From positions 3,348,001 through 3,412,000 of the forward strand of contig OZ243957.1 in the NCBI GenBank assembly GCA_965214585.1: 64,000 nt of DNA. Direction: 5' to 3'. Both the position numbers and the translations under genes were made by a program. Below are positions 14,732-23,675 of the stretch, piece by piece (the first letter of the stretch is position 1; each line of letters opens with the position of its first letter). The notes under the pieces are model-generated. The model made no database searches. It was not told the origin of the DNA and was given only the letters and a program-made list of their open reading frames with translations. The stretch comes from JAHCHG01 sp965214585. Lineage in GTDB: Bacteria > Acidobacteriota > Blastocatellia > Pyrinomonadales > Pyrinomonadaceae.

Positions 14732-16333
14732 ATGGCATTGCAATTACGCAGAAAAACACACGAATCAGTTATATATATTGACCGCGACTCGGCACCGAGG
14801 ATTATGCCGTTTGGCGAGGATTTTATATTGGAAGATATTCCAATCGGGACGCGGGTTATTTATCCGAATCCGCCGATCAAGGGCTTACCGAATCGGGAGG
14901 CGGCGATACGTTATGCGGTGAATAATCCAATTGACGCAAAACCGCTTTACGCACAGCTCGAGCCGGGAATGAAGGTAACGATTGCGATGGACGATATTTC
15001 GCTGCCGCTGCCGCCGATGGTTACGCCCGACGTTCGCCAGACGATGCTCGAAGTCGTCCTTGATATGTGTTATGCCAACGGCGTGGACGATATTCATCTG
15101 ATCGTGGCAAATTCCCTGCACCGCAAAATGACCGAATGGGAAATGAAACGAATGGTCGGAAGCACGATTCACAAAGCGTTTTATCCAGACCGTTTTTATA
15201 ACCACGATGCCGAAGATGACGAGGGCTTAGTTACCGTCGGACACACGCCGCACAACGAGCCTTTGCGTGTAAATCGTCGGGCGATGGAATCTGATTTGCT
15301 TATTTATTTGAATATAAATCTCGTGCCGATGGACGGCGGACACAAATCGGTTGCCGTCGGTCTGTGCGATTACGAATCTTTGCGTGTTCATCACGAACCA
15401 CAGACGATCATTGATTCGGATTCGTATATGTATCCGCCCGATTCCGAACTCAATCACAAAGTTCACAGACTCGGCAAATTGGTTGATGAAAATCTCAATG
15501 TTTTTCACATCGAAACGGCTTTGAACAATAAAATGTTTGATGACGGTTACGATATTTTGACCAAAAATGAGGACGATTTTACATTTGCAGACCGTATGAA
15601 ATGGGAAGCAATGAAACGCACATTTTCAAAACTCCCGCGTGCCGCCAGACGCAAAATGCTTCACGCAATTCCCGCCCAATACGAAGTTATCGCGTGTTTT
15701 GCGGGCGAAACTGAAAAAGTTCACGATAAAATTCTCGAAAAAAATTATCAGCAGTATATCGTCCCCGTCAAAGGTCAGTGCGATATTTTAATCACGGGCA
15801 TTCCCGACATTTCGCCGTATAACGTCTATTCGGCTCTCAATCCTTTGCTCGTTCAGGTGATGGCACTCGGTTATCATCACAATATGTATAAAAACAAACC
15901 GCTTTTGAAAAAGGACGGCGTAATGATAATCACGCACCCGTGTTTTGACGAGTTCGACCACGATTTTCATCCGTCTTACATCGAATTTTTCCATCGCTTA
16001 CTGCCCGAATCGCGTGATGCTTTTTACCTACGCGAAAAATACGAACGCGAATTCGCCGAAAATCCCGCCTACATCGAAATGTATCGCCGCGGCAACGCCT
16101 ATCATCCCGCACACCCGTTCTTTATGTGGTATTGGGGCGAAAACGGCAGACAGCACGTCGGCAAAGTTATCGCCGCCGGTGCGGAAAACGCTCACGTCCC
16201 CGACATTTTAGGATGGGAACGTGCCGATAATTTGACGGAAGCGATTGCAATGGCAAGAAGCTATATGGGCAGAAATGCCGAAATTTCGATGTTGCATCAG
16301 CCTGTAATTGCGTTGGCGGAGGTTACGGAGTAG
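14732..16333 (+). CDS. LarA-like (DUF2088) protein, probable ether-lipid cluster member
   Basis: A 533-residue protein whose first half fits the DUF2088/LarA N-terminal domain (GTRVIYPNPPIKGLP, LEPGMKVTIAMDDISLPLPP, then DDIHLIVANSLHRKM). LarA itself is the nickel-pincer lactate racemase, but this protein is longer than LarA and its C-terminal half (HHNMYKNKPLLKKDGVMIIT, then HPCFDEFDHDFHPSYIEFF) is histidine-rich and distinct. There is no signal peptide. It heads the run of same-strand genes that contains the ElbD-like enzyme at 18596, and I infer a shared pathway. I would not claim racemase activity. Confidence 0.75.
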   Translation: MALQLRRKTHESVIYIDRDSAPRIMPFGEDFILEDIPIGTRVIYPNPPIKGLPNREAAIRYAVNNPIDAKPLYAQLEPGMKVTIAMDDISLPLPPMVTPDVRQTMLEVVLDMCYANGVDDIHLIVANSLHRKMTEWEMKRMVGSTIHKAFYPDRFYNHDAEDDEGLVTVGHTPHNEPLRVNRRAMESDLLIYLNINLVPMDGGHKSVAVGLCDYESLRVHHEPQTIIDSDSYMYPPDSELNHKVHRLGKLVDENLNVFHIETALNNKMFDDGYDILTKNEDDFTFADRMKWEAMKRTFSKLPRAARRKMLHAIPAQYEVIACFAGETEKVHDKILEKNYQQYIVPVKGQCDILITGIPDISPYNVYSALNPLLVQVMALGYHHNMYKNKPLLKKDGVMIITHPCFDEFDHDFHPSYIEFFHRLLPESRDAFYLREKYEREFAENPAYIEMYRRGNAYHPAHPFFMWYWGENGRQHVGKVIAAGAENAHVPDILGWERADNLTEAIAMARSYMGRNAEISMLHQPVIALAEVTE

Positions 16334-16339
16334 GAAAAA

Positions 16340-16648
16340 ATGGATGAAAAAGAATTAACAACAGAAAGCGACCTATGGATTGAAAAAGAGAAAGTTTGCG
16401 ATCAAAGGACATTTGTAGCTTTCTTAAAGGTCTTATCTGAGGAAGAAGGAGAAACACAGAAACTTCTCAGCAAGAATCCAGAGAAATATAAATATTCATC
16501 AGTTCTTGGTTGGGAAAATGGTGGAATCTCCAATTACTTAGATGCAATCGCCGCTTGCCTTGAAGATGGAGAATGGTTTAAGCATTCGACAAAATTAGAT
16601 TGGAAAGAATTGGCAGAGATTTTTTATATGGGGAAAATCTACGAATGA
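16340..16648 (+). CDS. Hypothetical acidic protein, 102 aa
   Basis: A small acidic protein (LWIEKEKVCDQRTFVAFLKV, GISNYLDAIAACLEDGE, then LDWKELAEIFYMGKIYE) of a kind often found as an orphan near accessory genes; a DUF7660-type assignment is possible but made from memory. It starts 6 bases after the LarA-like gene and ends 16 bases before a DNA methyltransferase gene, so it belongs to the same transcription unit. No catalytic motif or membrane segment is visible. An immunity or accessory role is only a guess. Confidence 0.65.
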   Translation: MDEKELTTESDLWIEKEKVCDQRTFVAFLKVLSEEEGETQKLLSKNPEKYKYSSVLGWENGGISNYLDAIAACLEDGEWFKHSTKLDWKELAEIFYMGKIYE

Positions 16649-16664
16649 GTTTTGAAGTCGCAAA

Positions 16665-17630
16665 ATGCGACCACAAAAAATTATGCAAGTAGTTAGAAAT
16701 AACACATTATGGAAACCTGAAATTGAGTCAAAATTCAGTTACGATGCGGAGGTTGTAATTGCCGAAGGTGATTGTGTTCAATCTTTATCAAATATTCCAA
16801 AGGAAACGGCGAAACTGATTATAACTTCGCCGCCTTATAATATCGGTAAATCTTATGAGAAAGCTACAAGTCTGGAAAATTATCTTGAATCAATGCGTCC
16901 TGTGATAAAGGAAATTGTCAGAGTGCTTTCTTCGGAAGGTTCGCTTTGTTGGCAGGTTGGAAACTATGTTGAAGACGGCGAAGTTTTTCCGCTCGATATG
17001 TATTATTATCGTTTGTTTAAGGAATATAACTTAAAACTTCGCAATCGAATAATATGGCATTTTGGACACGGGCTTCACGCTTCTAAGAGATTTTCGGGGC
17101 GATACGAAACAATGCTTTGGTTCACGAAAAGCGATTTATATACGTTTAATCTCGATGCGGTTCGCGTTCCGTCAAAATATCCCGGAAAAAGATATTATAA
17201 AGGCGAAAAAAAAGGACAAATTTCGGGAAATCCTTTGGGCAAAAACCCTTCGGATGTTTGGGAAATTCTAGTCGAAGATTGGGAAACGGGTTTGTGGGAT
17301 ATTCCGAATGTCAAAGCGAATCATCCCGAAAAAACGGTTCATCCTTGTCAATTTCCGATAGCGTTGGTCGAGCGTTGCATTTTGGCTTTGACAAATGAAA
17401 ATGATTGGGTTTTCGATCCCTTTTCGGGTGTCGGTTCGGCGATGCTGGCGGCTTTGAAAAATAACCGAAAGGCTCTTGGATGCGAGAAAGAAGACGAATA
17501 TATTGAAATAGCAAGACAGAGAATTACGGATTTATACACGGGAAAATTAAAATATCGTCCACTTGGAAAACAGGTTCATAAGCCGACGGGACGCGAAAAA
17601 GTAGCACAAATTCCTTTGGAGTGGAATTGA
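16665..17630 (+). CDS. Site-specific DNA methyltransferase, beta class (N4-cytosine or N6-adenine)
   Basis: A 321-residue SAM-dependent DNA methyltransferase with catalytic motif IV SPPYNIG (Ser55-Tyr58) before the SAM-binding motif I DPFSGVGSAM (about 251-260). This order marks the beta class, whose members modify N4-cytosine or N6-adenine. The region between them (HGLHASKRFSGRYETMLWF, then KYPGKRYYKGEKKGQISGNP) is the likely target-recognition part. An alternative start is the ATG at 16683. No endonuclease gene is adjacent; the nearest is at 23007, so it could be a solitary enzyme or half of a split restriction system. Confidence 0.9.
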   Translation: MRPQKIMQVVRNNTLWKPEIESKFSYDAEVVIAEGDCVQSLSNIPKETAKLIITSPPYNIGKSYEKATSLENYLESMRPVIKEIVRVLSSEGSLCWQVGNYVEDGEVFPLDMYYYRLFKEYNLKLRNRIIWHFGHGLHASKRFSGRYETMLWFTKSDLYTFNLDAVRVPSKYPGKRYYKGEKKGQISGNPLGKNPSDVWEILVEDWETGLWDIPNVKANHPEKTVHPCQFPIALVERCILALTNENDWVFDPFSGVGSAMLAALKNNRKALGCEKEDEYIEIARQRITDLYTGKLKYRPLGKQVHKPTGREKVAQIPLEWN

Positions 17631-17690
17631 TATTTAGAGATTTTTACAATTAAAGAAAAACACAGAAACAAACGAAAACAGCCATTTTCA

Positions 17691-18599
17691 ATGGCTAATT
17701 ATCGGTTAAACAAAATGTCATTAAATTTAAATAAATTGTATTCCGTATTTAAAATATTGGTAGTTATTCTACTTGTTATTTTAATTTTCTACCCGTCTGA
17801 AACATACTTAGAATTGGTTAGATATTTGGTAACAGGAGTGGTATTTTGGGGAGTTTATCTTTATTTAAAGAAAGATGCAGAAGAAGACGAAAATCAACAA
17901 ATAATAATTCTTTTTTTCTATATCGTTTTATTTTTTCTTTATAATCCAATTTATAATGTTACGTTTCAAGATTATCAATGGATACCAATTCATAGTATTT
18001 GCTCAGTTTTATTGATTCTTTCTATCGTCTTACATGAATCAACATTCATTATCATTAATTTTTTAAGAAGGAGGTCAATATCAACTTTGCTCATTTTTAG
18101 TTTGTTTTTTGCATTCTTGGGATTATATCTAACAACAATCGAATTTATTGAACCATTTAATCTCAACTATCTGAAGAAAAGTGGAAATGTTGTTACTGGG
18201 AGAATTACAAAAATATCGCCAAACATTGAGTTTAGTAAAGATATAGAAGGAGAAGTAGATGATGCCTTTGTTGTTTCATTTCAACTTGAATATAAATTTA
18301 ATCTTCAAAATGAGCAAGAATATATAGGACAAACTAATGATGGTGAAAATCCCATATCTGATGTCAGAGATGATAAATTCATTGATATACATGGAATAGA
18401 TTATATTCCTAAAGATAGTAAAATTTATCCAATCAAAATCTATTATGAAAAAAATAATCCTTTCAATAATAGGTCTGCTTTTGATGTTGAAAAAACTTTG
18501 TCGTCCACACTAATTAATGCTTTATTTCCATACATTTTTTTAACAGGCTTTATTTTCATTTGGGGAATTTGGACATTTAGAAAAAACTATAAAAAATGA
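17691..18599 (+). CDS. AT-rich multi-pass membrane protein, unknown function
   Basis: A 302-residue integral membrane protein with about five N-terminal hydrophobic helices (near residues 18-34, 43-57, 70-90, 98-125 and 133-152), a soluble domain of about 110 residues (GNVVTGRITKISPNIEFS and after) and a final helix before RKNYKK. The soluble part recalls DUF3592-like domains and the first half DUF6804-like ones, both weak impressions. Base composition is far more AT-rich than the flanking genes, which suggests recent transfer. Its stop overlaps the ElbD-like gene's ATG (ATGA), so the two are co-translated. The ATG at 17715 is an alternative start. Confidence 0.7.
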   Translation: MANYRLNKMSLNLNKLYSVFKILVVILLVILIFYPSETYLELVRYLVTGVVFWGVYLYLKKDAEEDENQQIIILFFYIVLFFLYNPIYNVTFQDYQWIPIHSICSVLLILSIVLHESTFIIINFLRRRSISTLLIFSLFFAFLGLYLTTIEFIEPFNLNYLKKSGNVVTGRITKISPNIEFSKDIEGEVDDAFVVSFQLEYKFNLQNEQEYIGQTNDGENPISDVRDDKFIDIHGIDYIPKDSKIYPIKIYYEKNNPFNNRSAFDVEKTLSSTLINALFPYIFLTGFIFIWGIWTFRKNYKK

Positions 18600-21500
18600 A
18601 ATTATCACCAACCGAAATATATAAAAATAAAAATATCTTTTTCATCGGCGGCACGGGTTTTGTAGGTAAGGTTACGCTTTCGATGTTGTTGCATAATTTT
18701 CCCGATGTGGGGAAGGTTTATACGATTGTGCGGGCGAGGAATCAGGAGGAATCGTTGAATCGGTTTTGGAATTCTGTTGTGCCTTCGCCGACGTTTGATC
18801 CGCTTAGGGAGAAATATGGCGACGAGTTTGAGGAATTTATCAAAGCGAAGGTCGTTCCGATAAACGGCGATGTTTCAAGTGATTTTCTTGGGGTGGAAGA
18901 AGATCAAGCCCGCGAGATTATGGCGGAATGTGATGTGATTATCAATTCGGCGGGGAATGTTACGTTTAATCCGCCGCTTGAATCGGCTTTGCGGACGAAT
19001 GTTGTCGGGACGAATAACGTCTTAAATTTGGCGAGAATGATGAAGCGTCCTTGTCTGGTTCACGTTTCGACTTGTTTTGTCGCGGGAAAACGCAGCGGTT
19101 CGATTTGGGAAAATGAGCCTGTCGTCGGGTATTTTCCGCGTAAAAATGAATTGAAGGGGACGACTTTTGATGTTAATCAGGAGATCGAAGATTGTGCGAA
19201 TATTTCGGAACGGGCGAGGATGGAAGCGGATGATGCGGTGAATATTGCTAAGTTTCGAGAGGCGGCACGCGAAAGGTTGAGAGAAGAAGGGCGGGATTTG
19301 GATGATGAAAAATCCATCAATTCGGCGATCTTTCGTGAACGCAAGATGTGGATTCGTGAACGGACGACGGAACTCGGTGAGGAACGGGCGGGATATTGGG
19401 GTTGGACGAATATTTATACTTATTCAAAATCGCTTGCCGAGCAAATTGTTGCACAGCAAGACGATATTGTGAAAACTCTCGTGCGTCCTTCGATTGTCGA
19501 ATCTTCGGTAAATTATCCGTTTCCGGGTTGGAACGAAGGTTTTACGACGACTGCACCGCTGATTTTAATTGCACTTCGCGGTCAGCCCGTGATTCCCGTT
19601 AATGAAAAACTCGTTCTCGATGTCGTTCCCGTTGATATGGTCGCGGGCGTGATGCTGGCGGCGGCGATGGAAGCGATGGTCAATGATGATCCGCCTCTGG
19701 TTTTGCAAGCGGCGACGGGCGACAGCAATCCGAATGATATGAAGCGGATTACGGGGCTTGTCAGTCTTTATAAACGCCAGCATTTTAAGGAAAAGGAAAC
19801 GGGGAATTCGCTTGTCAATCGTTTTCACAAAATGGTCGAAACTTCGCCTGCGACTCAGAAGGCTTATGAGCGGACTTCAACGCCGATGTTTAATAAATTG
19901 GCGAAACGGGCAAACTCGATGCTCGACAAAGTTACGCTCGAATGGGGCGGCGGACGCATTAACGACATTGTTTCGGACATGAAAAAAGGCATAGACGAAT
20001 TTGAACGCACGACGCAGGAAACGATGGACGCTTTTGCGATGTTCAAGCCGTTTATGGTTGATAACGAATACAATTATCGCTCGGACAATGTGCGGGAATT
20101 GATGTCGAAGATCAAGAAAAGCGAGAAGGATTTGCTGCCGTGGTATCCCGAAAAACTCGATTGGTATGATTATTGGCTCAACATACATTTTCCGGGTTTG
20201 CGAAAATGGGTTTTGCCGCAACTCGAAGAAGATTTGAAAGCCGTCGAGCGACGCGATTATACATATAAAGACCTTGCGGATTTGTTCGACACGGCAACGA
20301 AGCGTTTTCCAACCCGCGTTTCGATGAAAATCGAGCGAAACGGCAAAATGGAGCAATATACTTATGAAGATGTCCGCGAACTCGCCTTGCGAGCCGCAGG
20401 TTTCTTGGCTCACAAGGGAATTCAGCCCGATGACCGCGTGATCTTGTTTTCGCACAATATGCCCGAATGGGGTTTGACCTATTTCGGAATTATCAAAGCG
20501 GGAGCAACCGCAATTCCGATTGATCCCGCAAGTTCGGTTGATGAAATTATCAATTTCGCAACGGCTGGCGAAGCGTCGGCGATTGTTATTAGTCCGAAAT
20601 TATTGGCAGACAATCCCGAATTAGCTGACCAATTCAAAAAGGAAAAATTAAAGGTTGAAATTTTCACTTTTGAAGATGTTTTTGAAATGTCAACAGAAAC
20701 CGAAGAAGCACAACGGCTTGCATTATTGCCTGAAAGAATCGTCGCAACTTCGCCCGCTTCGCTGATTTTTACATCGGGAACGACGGGAACGCCGAAAGCC
20801 GTGATGCTTTCGCACAAAAACTTTACGAGTATGGTTTCGATGCTTTCCAGCGTTTTGGAAATGAGCATTGACGATGGCATTTTGTCTGTTTTGCCAATGC
20901 ACCATACATTTGAGTTTTCGGCGGGTTTTCTCACACCTTTCACCAACGGAACGCAAATCCGTTATCTCGAAGAATTATCAAGCGACGAACTCGCACGAGC
21001 CATCGAAAACGGTCACGTAACGGGAATGGTCGGCGTTCCCGCACTTTGGGAAATGCTTCATCGCCGGATTAAAACTCGGCTTCGAGATCGCGGCGATTGG
21101 TTTGCGGACATCGCCGATAACGTCATTGATTTTAACGCTTGGTTACGCGATAACACGCCGTTTAATCTCGGTCCGATTGTGTTTTTCCCGATCCACGAAG
21201 GAATGGGCGGACGGATGCGTTATCTGATTTCGGGCGGTTCGGCGTTGAGCGAAAAAGTTCAAAAAGATTTGCACGGTTTGGGTTTCAACGTCCTCGAAGG
21301 CTACGGTTTGACCGAATCTTCGCCCGTTTTAACAGTTACAAGACCGCAAAACGAACTGATAAAAGGAAGCGTCGGAAAACCTCTGCCCGGAGTCGAAGTA
21401 ATGATTGACAACCCCGACGAAAAAGGTGTCGGCGAAGTCCTCGCCCGCGGGCAAAACATTATGCTCGGCTATTACAAAAACGAGCAGGCAACCGACGAAG

Positions 21501-23014
21501 CGATTGACGAAGACCGTTGGCTGAAAACGGGCGATCTCGGCAGACTCGACGAAGACGGAAATCTATACATCGTCGGGCGTTCAAAGGACGTAATCATTGA
21601 TTCAAATGGCAAAAATATATACCCCGACGAGATCGAAGACCTTTACGGCAAATCAGATTTTATCAAGGAATTATCGGTTGTCGGCTTGCCCGACGAAAAC
21701 GGCGGCGAAAAAATCGCTTCGCTCGTCGTGCCTGATTACGAAAAAGACATTTCCAAAACCCGTGCCGAAATAAACAAGGAGGTTGAGAAACATTTCCGCG
21801 AAATTTCCGCGACATTGCCGTTTTTTAAGCGTGTCCAAGTTTTGCACTTAACGCCGTTTGAATTGCCCAGAACCGCAACCAGAAAAGTCAAACGCCCCGA
21901 AGTCGTCGAAATGATCGAAACTTTGGAAAAACGACAGAAAAACAAAACAAACAAGGTCGTCGAATCAAAAGGCGACGACAATATTTTGTGGATTCGCAAA
22001 ATCGTCGCCAGCGTTTCAAATCAACCTTTAGGCGAAGTCGCATCAGATTCTCGTTTGACGGATTTAGGCTTCGATTCGCTAATGTTCGTCGAATTACAAG
22101 GTGCAATCGAAGACGGCGGCGGACGGGTTTTGTCGCCCGACGAATTAAACGAAGTCCAAACCGTCCGCGAAATTTTGGCGGTTGTTCAAAGAGTTGATAA
22201 AACAAAGAAAATCGCCGACGAGCCGAAGGTTGAGGAAAAAGACGACGAAATAAAAATCCCTTTAGTTGTAAAAACTCTGGGAAATCGAATTGTCAGTTTC
22301 GCCCAAAAAACCCTTTACGAAAACATCCTCGAAACCAACATCGAAGGGCGTTCAAACGTCCCGCCGCACACGAATTTTATCGTTTCGTCAAACCACGCTT
22401 CGCACCTCGATATGGGTTTATTAAAATTCGCACTCGGCGAAGAAACCGCCGATCAAACCGTGGCAGTCGCGGCGGCGGATTATTGGTTCGACACAAAATA
22501 CAAACGAGCCTATATGAACAATTTCACATCGCTCGTCCCCATCGAGCGTTCGGGCAGCCTGCGAACATCGCTCCGCCACGTTACGCAAATCCTCAAAGAA
22601 GGCTACAACTGCCTGATCTTCCCCGAAGGCACGCGATCTCTGACGGGCGAAATGGAAGAGTTCAAACCCGTCATCGGCTATCTCGCTTTAAACAATAAAG
22701 TCGGAATTTTGCCGATATATTTATGGGGAACTTTTGAAGCGTTTCCAAAGGGAACAACCGTTCCGAAAGTCGAAAAAGTCGGCTCAAAGATCGGTGCAAA
22801 AATAGGCAGATTCCTCGAATACGACGAACTTTTTGAGATGACCAAAGGCGTTCCGAATACGGAGGCATATCGTCTAGTCGCGGCACGAGTCCAACACGAA
22901 GTAGAAAATATGCGGGACGGAAAACGCGATAAATTCGATGTCAAAGCTATCAGGAAGAAATGGAAAGCCGAGAAACGTAAAACGAAGAAGAAAGAGCCGA
23001 TGATTGATGAGTAA
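18596..23014 (+). CDS. ElbD-like multidomain enzyme: acyl reductase, AMP-ligase, ACP, PlsC acyltransferase
   Basis: A 1472-residue enzyme with four parts. Residues 1 to about 380 are an NAD(P)-binding thioester/fatty-acyl reductase of the male-sterility type (FFIGGTGFVGK at 15-25, active Tyr-Lys in YTYSKS near 275). About 560-1120 is an adenylate-forming ligase (IFTSGTTGTPKAV near 720, GYGLTESSP near 900, KTGDLGR near 977). About 1125-1195 is a carrier domain with DLGFDSLMF, Ser1161 being the phosphopantetheine site. About 1215-1472 is a PlsC-like acyltransferase (NHASHLD, FPEGTRS). From memory this architecture matches ElbD of Myxococcus xanthus, required for alkyl ether lipids. It would activate, load, reduce and transfer acyl chains. 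Confidence 0.88.
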   Translation: MKLSPTEIYKNKNIFFIGGTGFVGKVTLSMLLHNFPDVGKVYTIVRARNQEESLNRFWNSVVPSPTFDPLREKYGDEFEEFIKAKVVPINGDVSSDFLGVEEDQAREIMAECDVIINSAGNVTFNPPLESALRTNVVGTNNVLNLARMMKRPCLVHVSTCFVAGKRSGSIWENEPVVGYFPRKNELKGTTFDVNQEIEDCANISERARMEADDAVNIAKFREAARERLREEGRDLDDEKSINSAIFRERKMWIRERTTELGEERAGYWGWTNIYTYSKSLAEQIVAQQDDIVKTLVRPSIVESSVNYPFPGWNEGFTTTAPLILIALRGQPVIPVNEKLVLDVVPVDMVAGVMLAAAMEAMVNDDPPLVLQAATGDSNPNDMKRITGLVSLYKRQHFKEKETGNSLVNRFHKMVETSPATQKAYERTSTPMFNKLAKRANSMLDKVTLEWGGGRINDIVSDMKKGIDEFERTTQETMDAFAMFKPFMVDNEYNYRSDNVRELMSKIKKSEKDLLPWYPEKLDWYDYWLNIHFPGLRKWVLPQLEEDLKAVERRDYTYKDLADLFDTATKRFPTRVSMKIERNGKMEQYTYEDVRELALRAAGFLAHKGIQPDDRVILFSHNMPEWGLTYFGIIKAGATAIPIDPASSVDEIINFATAGEASAIVISPKLLADNPELADQFKKEKLKVEIFTFEDVFEMSTETEEAQRLALLPERIVATSPASLIFTSGTTGTPKAVMLSHKNFTSMVSMLSSVLEMSIDDGILSVLPMHHTFEFSAGFLTPFTNGTQIRYLEELSSDELARAIENGHVTGMVGVPALWEMLHRRIKTRLRDRGDWFADIADNVIDFNAWLRDNTPFNLGPIVFFPIHEGMGGRMRYLISGGSALSEKVQKDLHGLGFNVLEGYGLTESSPVLTVTRPQNELIKGSVGKPLPGVEVMIDNPDEKGVGEVLARGQNIMLGYYKNEQATDEAIDEDRWLKTGDLGRLDEDGNLYIVGRSKDVIIDSNGKNIYPDEIEDLYGKSDFIKELSVVGLPDENGGEKIASLVVPDYEKDISKTRAEINKEVEKHFREISATLPFFKRVQVLHLTPFELPRTATRKVKRPEVVEMIETLEKRQKNKTNKVVESKGDDNILWIRKIVASVSNQPLGEVASDSRLTDLGFDSLMFVELQGAIEDGGGRVLSPDELNEVQTVREILAVVQRVDKTKKIADEPKVEEKDDEIKIPLVVKTLGNRIVSFAQKTLYENILETNIEGRSNVPPHTNFIVSSNHASHLDMGLLKFALGEETADQTVAVAAADYWFDTKYKRAYMNNFTSLVPIERSGSLRTSLRHVTQILKEGYNCLIFPEGTRSLTGEMEEFKPVIGYLALNNKVGILPIYLWGTFEAFPKGTTVPKVEKVGSKIGAKIGRFLEYDELFEMTKGVPNTEAYRLVAARVQHEVENMRDGKRDKFDVKAIRKKWKAEKRKTKKKEPMIDE

Positions 23015-23675
23015 TAATATGAAATCAAAAATTACACTTTCACAACTTCGTGAAGAAGCAAAAGCATTTGCCGATCTCGAATCAAATCACGCCGAACCGT
23101 CTTTGTTCGGTATAAATGATGGCAAAACTGTCGGAACTTATATCGAGCATAAATTCAGAGAAATACTTATTGCGAAATATGATATTGAATTTAGCAGTTC
23201 GGCATCAGGCATTGATATACCGAATTTGCTGATTGATATAAAAGTTACAAGCGTTAGGCAGCCTCAATCATCTTGTCCATTCAGATCGGCACGACAGAAA
23301 ATTTTTGGTTTAGGATATTCATTATTAATTTTTGTTTATGACAAAACTGACGATGTCAAAAACGAAACATCTATTTTGGATATTTTTCACGCGATATTTG
23401 TTGAAAAAGAAAGAACAGCCGATTTTCAAACGACAAAAGGACTCAATCAGATTTTAGAAAATAACGGAAATGTTGAAGATTTAGTCGGATTTATGCAGGA
23501 TAGAAATTTGCCACTTGATGAAATTGAAGCGTTACGGATTGCCGAAGAACTGCTTGAGAATGGTTCTGTAATCAAAGGTTATTTGACGATTTCAAATGCG
23601 TTACAATGGAGATTACAATATTCGCGTATAATATCGGAAGCGGGAAATGTTGATGGAATTTGGCGTGTAAGATGA
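23007..23675 (+). CDS. Restriction endonuclease, PD-(D/E)XK type
   Basis: A protein of about 222 residues with a nuclease-like core: YIEHKFREILIAKYDIE supplies the early Glu, and SGIDIPNLLIDIKVTS gives the Asp...Asp-x-Lys catalytic pair, followed by RQPQSSCPFRSARQKIFGLG. This pattern is known from type II restriction endonucleases. The next gene, a DNA methyltransferase, overlaps its stop by ATGA, which strongly supports a restriction-modification pair. It starts inside the end of the ElbD-like gene (ATG at 23007; ATG at 23019 is also possible). The recognition site cannot be deduced. Confidence 0.8.
   Translation: MSNNMKSKITLSQLREEAKAFADLESNHAEPSLFGINDGKTVGTYIEHKFREILIAKYDIEFSSSASGIDIPNLLIDIKVTSVRQPQSSCPFRSARQKIFGLGYSLLIFVYDKTDDVKNETSILDIFHAIFVEKERTADFQTTKGLNQILENNGNVEDLVGFMQDRNLPLDEIEALRIAEELLENGSVIKGYLTISNALQWRLQYSRIISEAGNVDGIWRVR

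Noticed and set aside
14732..16333. True lactate racemase LarA
   Set aside because: Only the DUF2088 half is LarA-like, the protein is longer, and no larB, larC or larE genes for the nickel cofactor are near.
18596..23014. Polyketide or nonribosomal peptide synthase
   Set aside because: There is an AMP-ligase and carrier domain but no ketosynthase or condensation domain; the reductase and PlsC ends fit an ElbD-like lipid enzyme better.
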